Both the position numbers and the translations under genes were made by a program. The notes under the pieces were generated by a model. It made no database searches. It saw only the letters and a program-made list of their open reading frames with translations, and was not told the origin of the DNA. Of a DNA stretch of 21,378 nucleotides, positions 1-7,000 are shown piece after piece. The stretch comes from a virus. How positions within the stretch are numbered: the stretch's first letter is position 1; each line of letters opens with the position of its first letter. Where the stretch lies: positions 1-21,378 of the IMG/VR virus record IMGVR_UViG_3300030118_006098. One strand, given 5' to 3'.

Positions 1-2
1 TT

Positions 3-74
3 GTTAAAAATGATTTTGATTTTTCTATATTCAATCCTCCAATTGAAATTGTCGATGGTATTGATCCAGAATAA
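3..74 (+). CDS. C-terminal end of an upstream gene (partial, unidentified)
   Basis: An open frame enters from the left edge and ends at a TAA at 72-74. The 23 visible residues end in ...IEIVDGIDPE. Only the last codons are present, so the family cannot be named. Its position before a tail fibre gene in a T4-like cluster suggests a structural (baseplate or tail) protein, which is inference from context only. The stop codon lies inside a candidate late-promoter motif for the next gene. Confidence 0.45.
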   Translation, partial: VKNDFDFSIFNPPIEIVDGIDPE

Positions 75-77
75 ATA
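70..77 (+). promoter_or_regulatory. Candidate T4-type late promoter (AATAAATA)
   Basis: AATAAATA matches the NATAAATA late-promoter pattern described for T4-like cyanophages (T4: TATAAATA). It overlaps the TAA stop of the upstream gene. By T4 geometry, transcription would start about 6 nt after the motif, at or next to the ATG at 83. A/T-rich octamers are common in DNA of this composition, so the support is moderate and rests on position. Confidence 0.4.
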
Positions 78-82
78 AGAAC

Positions 83-3000
83 ATGGCAATAGATTTTCCA
101 AATAATCCAAATAGTGGTGATGTTCACTCAGTCGGAGGTGCTTCTTGGAAGTATAATGGATATGCATGGACAAGAATACCTGATCCTGGTGCAAAAGGAG
201 AACCAGGTGATAAAGGTGCAGAGGGTGAAAAGGGGGATACAGGACAAGATGGAAATCCTGGTGACAAAGGTGAAAAGGGAGAAAAAGGTCAGAAGGGTGA
301 TAAAGGTATCAAGGGAGAGAAAGGGCAGAAAGGTGAGATAGGTGATAAGGGTACACAAGGAGAAAAGGCAGGTTTAGTTTATCAATTTTCTAATGCCACA
401 TCAATGGTTGATCCAGGCATTGGTAAGTTTAGATATAACAGTACGACATTTTCATCAATAACAACTATAGCGATTGATATTGCAGATAAAAATAGTAATA
501 GTGTATCAAATTTTCTTGATACATGGAATGATTCTAATAGTGAAATTGACGGAGTATTAGAAATAAAGTCAAATGATAATAGTGATACCACATTATCAAT
601 ATTTCAAGTTACTGGTGTATCAAATAATTCAGGTTGGTTTTCAATTACTGTGCAGAATGGCACTGGAACCATACCGTCAGACCTTGAAACATGTGTAATA
701 AACTTTATAAGAACAGGAGATAAAGGTGCAAAGGGTGAGGTTGGACCTCAAGGTTTAGGTGGTGTAAGTTTTGAATATCAGTTCAACGGTACAACCATAA
801 CTGACACTGATCCTGGCAATGGTAAGATCATAATGAATAATTCGAGTGTGTCTAGCACAACTCAAATATACATTGATGATGTTGAAGGTGGATCTACAAA
901 TACAAATATTGAAACTTTTCTCCGAACTATTGATGACTCTAATAGTACAGTCAGAGGTCATTTAAGAATCACAGATAAATTTAATGGAAATAAATTTGTA
1001 TTATACTCAATCACTGGATCAAGTGTTGAAGCAACTGGTTATCATAAAATAAATGTAACACATGTGACGGGCGATGTTGCTGGTAGTGGTAATTTTGCAA
1101 ACAATGATGATTTAGTTTTAACATTTGCAAGAACAGGAGATAAGGGGCAGAAGGGAGAAATAAATGTATTTGAGATTGAAATTCAAGATGGTGATAATAC
1201 AGATGAAGAAAAATTAGTTTTAACAGGTCCGTCAAGTTCTGATGAGGTAGTCTTTGAGGCAGGAACAGGATTAAGTATTGCGAGAACTGGAGATAAGATT
1301 ACATATACTAATACTGTAATCAATACACAATTAACCACAGAGCAAGTTCAGGATATTGTTGGTAATATGTTCTCTAACAATACAGAGACAAGAATATCGG
1401 CAACTTATGAAGATTCAGATGGAACTATTGATTTAGTTGTTGATGATATGACATCTGATAATAATACAACTTATGGTATCTCTGCTGCAGATGGTGATAA
1501 TAGTGATGAAGAGAAGATAGTATTGACAGGAACGAATCCATCCACAACGGATGATGTTGTGCTTGAAGCAGGAACGGGATTAAGCATAGCGAGAACTGGA
1601 GATAAGATTACATTTACCAATACTGATACTGGTTCGGGTACTCCTTCTTTAACTACAGAGGAAGTTCAGGATATAGTTGGTGGTATGGTTTCTGGTAATA
1701 CTGAAACTCGTGTCAACGTTTCTTATAATGATGCTGCAGGTAAATTAAACTTTGTTGTTGATGATATGACATCAGACAACAATACTGAATACTTACTAAA
1801 GTCATTACAAAATTCTGGATCAAATCAAAATCCCTTATTAACTCTGCAGACTACAGGAGGATCAAACGCAGATACAGTTGAATTAGCGGGTTCTGACGGT
1901 ATTACTGTTAATAGGACTAATGATGGTAAGATAACATTTGGTGGTGCTGCTGTTGGTGGATCAAATACAGTTCTCACAAGACAAGATAGTGGTGATGCTG
2001 TGCATCCAATTGTGTATGTGGATTCTACCACTGATAATACACTAAAAACTTTAAAGACTGAAAATCAGGCTAATAGGTTAGCATACAATCCATCTGGTAA
2101 TCTACTTTACTCATACATTACACAAGTACATCAATTAAAAACATTCAACAGTGGTAGTGTAGGTAACAATGGGCAAGTATTAGTATCTGGTGGTTCTGGA
2201 GCAGGTTGGTCATGGACTGATGCCTCAAACGTTGGTGGTTCTGTTGATAACTATGTTGACAGTCTTTCATTTAGTGGTGGTACACTTACTGTTGGTAGAA
2301 CTGGTAGTCTATCTGATCTAACAATTAACATATCAAGTGTTAATACAAATGATAATACAACTTATGGATTATCAGTAGCGAGTGGAGCTGCATCAAACCA
2401 AGAGAATATAAGATTAACAGGATCAAATCCAAGTTCAACTGATGATATAATATTAGAGGTTGGTGCTGGATTAAGTATTGCGAAAAGTGGAGATAAAATT
2501 ACATTAACAAATACTGATACAGGATCAAGTGTTCAAGGAGTGCCGACTGGTACGATTGTAATGTATGGTTCATCATCTGCTCCTACTGGTTGGTTACTAT
2601 GTGATGGTCAATCAACAAGTGGATATGCTGCTTTAGCAGCGATTGTCGGTAGCACTGTTCCTGATTTAAGAAGTCGTTTCGTTGTTGGTGCTGGTAGTGG
2701 ATACTCAGTTGGAATGACAGGTGGTGCAAATTCTGTTACATTGACCGTATCGACTATGCCTTCTCACAGTCATAGTACAAATAACCATGACCACTCACTT
2801 TCAGGAAAAGTTACAGGAAATCCAAACACAACACTGACAGGTACTGCTACATACATTGCTGAAACATGGGGAAGTGCTGGTAGTGCATCAGGTATTTTTG
2901 GACGTAATGGTGGATATAGTAACTACTACACACCATCTCGTGTTGATAGTAGTCCAACTGGTCAATTAACTATAGATGCAACACACACTCATGATTTAAG

Positions 3001-3106
3001 TGGAGTTACAGGTCCTGCTGCTCCAAATACGAATAATGATGGTGGAGGACAAGGACATGAAAACAGACCTCCTTATTATGCATTGACGTTTATAATTAAA
3101 ACTTGA
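83..3106 (+). CDS. Collagen-like tail fibre with C-terminal tail-collar domain
   Basis: Large virion fibre protein of 1007 residues. After a short N-terminal segment, residues 36-95 form 20 uninterrupted Gly-X-Y triplets. Lysine fills Y in 13 of them and proline in 2; no Lys or Pro occupies X, where Glu/Asp dominate. Two homologous modules of about 120-130 residues follow (from about 98 and 230), each closed by RTGDKG and a short collagen remnant. Next come repeats built on TGLSIARTGDKIT and VVDDMTSDNNT. Residues from about 820 to the end are a phage tail-collar domain: PTGTIVMYGSSSAPTGWLLC near its start, a PDLRSRFVVG motif, and the typical NRPPYYALTFIIK end. Gly-X-Y stretches trimerise fibres in several phage families and the collar domain is usual at fibre tips. 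Probable role: distal tail fibre or receptor contact. Exact position in the virion cannot be assigned. The next gene is an oxygenase, 35 nt downstream. Confidence 0.85.
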   Translation: MAIDFPNNPNSGDVHSVGGASWKYNGYAWTRIPDPGAKGEPGDKGAEGEKGDTGQDGNPGDKGEKGEKGQKGDKGIKGEKGQKGEIGDKGTQGEKAGLVYQFSNATSMVDPGIGKFRYNSTTFSSITTIAIDIADKNSNSVSNFLDTWNDSNSEIDGVLEIKSNDNSDTTLSIFQVTGVSNNSGWFSITVQNGTGTIPSDLETCVINFIRTGDKGAKGEVGPQGLGGVSFEYQFNGTTITDTDPGNGKIIMNNSSVSSTTQIYIDDVEGGSTNTNIETFLRTIDDSNSTVRGHLRITDKFNGNKFVLYSITGSSVEATGYHKINVTHVTGDVAGSGNFANNDDLVLTFARTGDKGQKGEINVFEIEIQDGDNTDEEKLVLTGPSSSDEVVFEAGTGLSIARTGDKITYTNTVINTQLTTEQVQDIVGNMFSNNTETRISATYEDSDGTIDLVVDDMTSDNNTTYGISAADGDNSDEEKIVLTGTNPSTTDDVVLEAGTGLSIARTGDKITFTNTDTGSGTPSLTTEEVQDIVGGMVSGNTETRVNVSYNDAAGKLNFVVDDMTSDNNTEYLLKSLQNSGSNQNPLLTLQTTGGSNADTVELAGSDGITVNRTNDGKITFGGAAVGGSNTVLTRQDSGDAVHPIVYVDSTTDNTLKTLKTENQANRLAYNPSGNLLYSYITQVHQLKTFNSGSVGNNGQVLVSGGSGAGWSWTDASNVGGSVDNYVDSLSFSGGTLTVGRTGSLSDLTINISSVNTNDNTTYGLSVASGAASNQENIRLTGSNPSSTDDIILEVGAGLSIAKSGDKITLTNTDTGSSVQGVPTGTIVMYGSSSAPTGWLLCDGQSTSGYAALAAIVGSTVPDLRSRFVVGAGSGYSVGMTGGANSVTLTVSTMPSHSHSTNNHDHSLSGKVTGNPNTTLTGTATYIAETWGSAGSASGIFGRNGGYSNYYTPSRVDSSPTGQLTIDATHTHDLSGVTGPAAPNTNNDGGGQGHENRPPYYALTFIIKT
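374..2530 (+). repeat. Intragenic protein-module repeats in the collagen-like fibre
   Basis: Two module families recur. The first is about 120-130 residues: it begins near 374 and again near 773, each copy ending in FxRTGDKG plus GxK/GE triplets (near 710-750 and 1130-1160). The second carries DEEKxVLTG, GTGLSIARTGDKIT, QDIVGxM and VVDDMTSDNNT and occurs near 1190-1490 and 1490-1790, with a diverged partial copy near 2340-2530. At DNA level a 24-bp stretch is identical at 1280-1303 and 1589-1612 (starts GCGAGAACTGG). Duplication and divergence within a fibre gene is the simplest reading. Confidence 0.75.
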
Positions 3107-3135
3107 TTGACAATAGTGAAAAACTATACTAAAAT
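3107..3135 (+). promoter_or_regulatory. Sigma70-type promoter before the first oxygenase
   Basis: TTGACA at 3107-3112 begins immediately after the fibre stop codon; TAAAAT at 3130-3135 follows with 17-bp spacing. The expected start site is about 3142, which is the A of the ATG, so the transcript would be leaderless. A TATACT at 3125-3130 overlaps, but its 12-bp spacing is too short. Confidence 0.6.
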
Positions 3136-3141
3136 AGTTTT

Positions 3142-3732
3142 ATGAATGAATTAATACAAATTATTAAATTAATTGAACCTGATGAAGTTGATGAATTAAA
3201 TAAACATATTGATTCGTTGAACTTTAATCGTAATTCAGTTTTTAGTGATAAAGGTGATACTTCTATAGTTGATTCGATTAGAACTAGCACTGGCACTTCA
3301 TTAGATGATAATCATGAAATCACACAAAAATTTCATGCAAAGATAAATAAGGGATTAGATGAATATAAACGTAGAGTAGAGAAAATACATTATAATTTTT
3401 CTTACTATCCTATACCTGGTGGTGAAAGAACAAGGTCATGGAGAGAAGGTATACAAATATTACAATATGAAAAGACACAAGAATATAAATTTCATCACGA
3501 TGCAGCACAGAGAAGAGAACAAGAGGAGTATCATCGTAAAATATCTGTTATAACATACTTAACCGAAGATTTTAAGGGTGGTGGAACTGCCTTCCCACAC
3601 GCTACATATAAACCAAAATCAGGATATGCATTGATTTTTCCATCTAATTGGTGTTACCCTCATGCAGGGGAACCAGTTGAAGATGGAGTCAAGAGAGTGG
3701 CAGTTACATGGTATTATGTAGAGCAAACTTGA
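3142..3732 (+). CDS. 2OG-Fe(II) oxygenase, prolyl 4-hydroxylase-like
   Basis: A 196-residue protein with the C-terminal double-stranded beta-helix core of prolyl-4-hydroxylase-type dioxygenases. These enzymes use Fe(II), O2 and 2-oxoglutarate to hydroxylate protein side chains or small molecules, releasing succinate and CO2. Visible iron ligands are H118 and D120 (in FHHDA) and H174 (in HAGEP); R185 in KRVAVTWYY fits the 2-oxoglutarate carboxylate binder. The GGGTAFP strand around 146-152 is typical of the family. Length is normal for the phage and bacterial form without extra domains. The gene lies directly behind the collagen-like fibre and before an unknown small gene, all on the same strand. 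Substrate is unknown: fibre Lys/Pro is attractive given the neighbour, but a metabolite is possible. No ribosome binding site is seen before the ATG, consistent with the promoter abutting it. Confidence 0.85.
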   Translation: MNELIQIIKLIEPDEVDELNKHIDSLNFNRNSVFSDKGDTSIVDSIRTSTGTSLDDNHEITQKFHAKINKGLDEYKRRVEKIHYNFSYYPIPGGERTRSWREGIQILQYEKTQEYKFHHDAAQRREQEEYHRKISVITYLTEDFKGGGTAFPHATYKPKSGYALIFPSNWCYPHAGEPVEDGVKRVAVTWYYVEQT

Positions 3733-3756
3733 CCAATTGCATACATATGATATAAT
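3729..3756 (+). promoter_or_regulatory. Sigma70-type promoter overlapping the oxygenase stop codon
   Basis: TTGACC (3729-3734) contains the oxygenase TGA stop; TATAAT (3751-3756) follows after 16 bp. The expected start is near 3763, before the ATG at 3776. If used, it favours that ATG over the upstream TTG at 3737. Confidence 0.5.
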
Positions 3757-3775
3757 AGGTTATTCATATACAGAC

Positions 3776-3970
3776 ATGGACGACTTTGTATTAACTGTAG
3801 AGATTGATTTATGCTCTCGTACATTTTCCCTTCTAAGTGAGAATGGTGATAACAGAAAGATAAAATGTGAGACACCAGAGGAGTTTATGAGGGTGTTGAG
3901 AGTATGCGATCAATTATTACCACCAGAAGATATAACTTACAAAGAATTAGCAACTCAGAAAGATAAGTAA
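3776..3970 (+). CDS. Small protein of unknown function
   Basis: A 64-residue reading from ATG 3776. A TTG at 3737 would add 13 residues (HTYDIIGYSYTD...) whose pattern continues the beta-strand character, so the longer 77-residue form is also possible. I chose the ATG because the candidate promoter just upstream would start transcription after the TTG. The protein is acidic, with FVLTVEIDLCSRTFSLLSENG, CETPEEFMRVLRVCDQLLP and a Lys-rich end. This suggests two or three strands followed by a helix. No catalytic motif, signal peptide or membrane segment is visible. I do not recognise the family. It sits between an oxygenase and a giant fibre gene on the same strand; that context does not identify its job. 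Confidence 0.6.
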   Translation: MDDFVLTVEIDLCSRTFSLLSENGDNRKIKCETPEEFMRVLRVCDQLLPPEDITYKELATQKDK

Positions 3971-3982
3971 TCAACTAGAAAG

Positions 3983-3989
3983 CTAAATA
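3983..3989 (+). promoter_or_regulatory. Candidate late promoter (CTAAATA)
   Basis: CTAAATA lies in the 67-nt gap before the giant fibre gene, 48 nt upstream of its ATG. It resembles the cyanophage late-promoter core. The remaining gap (3990-4037) is A/T-rich and has no clear Shine-Dalgarno beyond an A-run with a G just before the ATG. Confidence 0.35.
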
Positions 3990-4037
3990 GACCTAGTATT
4001 GTATGGTCTTGCCATCAAATTATAGTAGATAAAAAAG

Positions 4038-7000
4038 ATGCCTCTTAATAAGCTAGAGAATTTCATTAAGAATGCAGAGGGTCGCATTCTTTATGTAAAT
4101 CCAAATGATCTTGATTCGACAGATGGAATAGAAAATCAAGGCAATTCATTAACTAAACCCTTCAAGACAATTCAGAGAGCACTCATTGAAGCTGCTAGAT
4201 TTTCTTACCTGAAAGGTGAAGATAATGATTTTGTTGAGAGAACAACTATATTACTATTTCCTGGCGAACATATTGTAGATAATAGACCTGGTTTTGGTAT
4301 CAAATCTGAAGGTGGACAAGCAAAGGCAGTGAGTCCTGGTGGTGCATCAACTGGAGCATTAGAAACACTATCACTTACATTGGACTCTAATTTTGATTTA
4401 ACACAAGAAGATAATATACTTTACAAATTTAACAGTGTAAATGGTGGTGTTGTTGTACCTAGAGGAACATCTATTGTTGGACTTGATCTAAGAAAAACAA
4501 AAATTAGACCAAAGTATGTTCCTAATCCCACAGATGATAACGTAAAACAATCTGCAATATTCAGAATAACTGGTGCATGTTATTTCTGGCAGTTCACAAT
4601 GTTTGATGGGGATGAATTTACAACAGTATATACAGATCCCACTGACTTTTCATCTGATAATCGTAGTAAACCAATATTCTCACACCACAAACTAACTTGT
4701 TTTGAATATGCAGATGGTATAACAAGACTTGATCAATTTAGTGATCTGACAGATTTAGATATTTACTATAGTAAATTATCAAATGCATATAACAAGGCAG
4801 CAGCTAACAGGGAAATAACACAAAAATATCCAGCAGCACCCAAAGGTTTTGCACCTCAAAAACCAGAGTTTGAGATTGTAGGAGCTTTTGCAACCGATCC
4901 TATTAATATTACATCAATTGAATCTGGTGATGGTGCTGTGCCTGGTCCAGTCGTTACAGTAGTCACAGCTATACCACATAATTTATCTGGAGGAACACCA
5001 ATTAAAGTTCGTGGTGTAAATTCACCAGACTATAATATTTCAACAAAGGTAGCAGCTGTTATAAATGACACATCATTTACATATCTATTACCTATCGTTC
5101 AAGCTAATTTACCTGCTGGAGTTGCAGGTGGATTAAGTGCAGCAGGTGCACAAGTATTAGTTGAAACTGACACAGTAACAGGTGCGTCACCTTATATCTT
5201 TAATATATCGCTACGTTCAGTATTTGGTATGCAGGGTATGCATGCAGATGGAAAGAAGGCAACTGGATTCAGATCAATGGTCGTTGCCCAGTTTACTGCT
5301 GTATCTTTACAGAAGGATGACAGAGCATTTGTTAAGTATAATCAAAATAGTCGTAGATACGAAGGAATAATATTTTCTAAACAAACTGGTGAGAGATTGT
5401 CAGCAGAGGCATCGTCAACAAATGCAACAACTGTATACCATTTAGATCAAGAAGCAAATTATAGGAAGGGTTGGAGAACAAGTCATATTAAAGTCAGTAA
5501 TGATTCAGTTGTCCAGATTGTGTCAGTGTTTGCAATTGGATTCCATAGTCATTTTAATATGATAAATGGTGCTGACGCATCAATCACTAACTCTAACTCC
5601 AACTTCGGTACATTCGCTCTTGCTGCTGAAGGATTCAAGAAAGATGCATTTGACAAAGATGATAAAGGTTTTATCACCTCTATCATTACTCCACGTTCAG
5701 TTAATACTGTAGATAGAAAAATTGATTATCTACAATTAAGACATGCGGGAGGATTCTTAAATTACCCGACTAATCTAATAAAATTATATCTTGAGGGTCA
5801 AGAAAGTATCACAGAACCACCATTAAATATAGTTCAGGGTTTTAGAATTGGTGCAAAAGTTGGAGAAACTATTAATATTGATAAAGGTGGTACAACATAC
5901 ACAGCAACCGTTGTTATGCAACAACCTAGTGGTGTTGCAACAGAGACATCAGAGAAAAAATTTGAGGCAACTCATTCAGATGTAAATGCTTCTAGAAAAA
6001 ATATATTCTCAACAGTCGGTGCACACAGTTTATCAAACGGTGAATCTATTAGAATATTTGCAGATAATGGTAAATTACCAGAGAATATTGATCCTAATAC
6101 AGTTTATTTTGCAATTACCACTGCTGGTGATTCTAGTCTAGCAGCGAATGAAATCAAAGTTGCATCATCTAAAACTAATGCAAGTTTAGATACTCCAGTT
6201 CCAATTAACACAATCGCATCGCCTTTAGACAAGTTTAATATTGTAAGTAGGGTATCTGATAAAGCACCTAATGATCCTGGTCACCCACTTCAATACGATG
6301 ACACAAACAATAATTGGTTCTTACAAACTCTTGCTGCTGGAAATACAATTATTCCTGCAATCGCTGCTGGAACAATTGACAACTTAGATATTTCGTATAT
6401 TAACAGGAGAGATGATAATCGTGGATTAGATGAGAAGATATACAAATTAAGATACCTTGTACCTAAAGAACTTGTTAATGCGAAAGATCCAACAGATGGA
6501 TTTATCTTACAGGATTCAAGTTCTACCAACGTGGTTTCAGATGCTGAATTTACAAAGAGTGAGATTAATACATCAAACTATGATTTTGATAGAAACACTA
6601 GATTTATAGCACAGGCAAGTTTTACCAGTGGTCCTCCCGCTAGAGTCACTCTTCGTTCTGATAAAGTTCACAATGTAAATGTTGGTGATCAGGTTGTTAT
6701 TAGAAATATAAAATGTTCTAATAATCCAAATGGTGTTGATAATAAAGGTTACAATGGAACATTTTTAGTTACCGATGTTGTAAATCGTAGAGAGTTTAAG
6801 TATTCTAATATTGATACAGATGGTGTTCCACATTCACCTGGTACTTTTGTAAATACGACACATACAAGAAATAATCAATTACCTAGATTTGACCGTAATG
6901 ATAACAAAGCAAATCTTTTTGTATATCGAACTGAAGTTGTAAGTCCTTATATTCAAGGTGTACAAGATGGTATCTATCATTTATTTGTATTGAATTCAAA

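Noticed and set aside
128-358. Minus-strand Phe/Thr/Leu-rich open frame opposite the collagen-like stretch
   Set aside because: It arises from the repetitive Gly-X-Lys codons; no independent coding signal.
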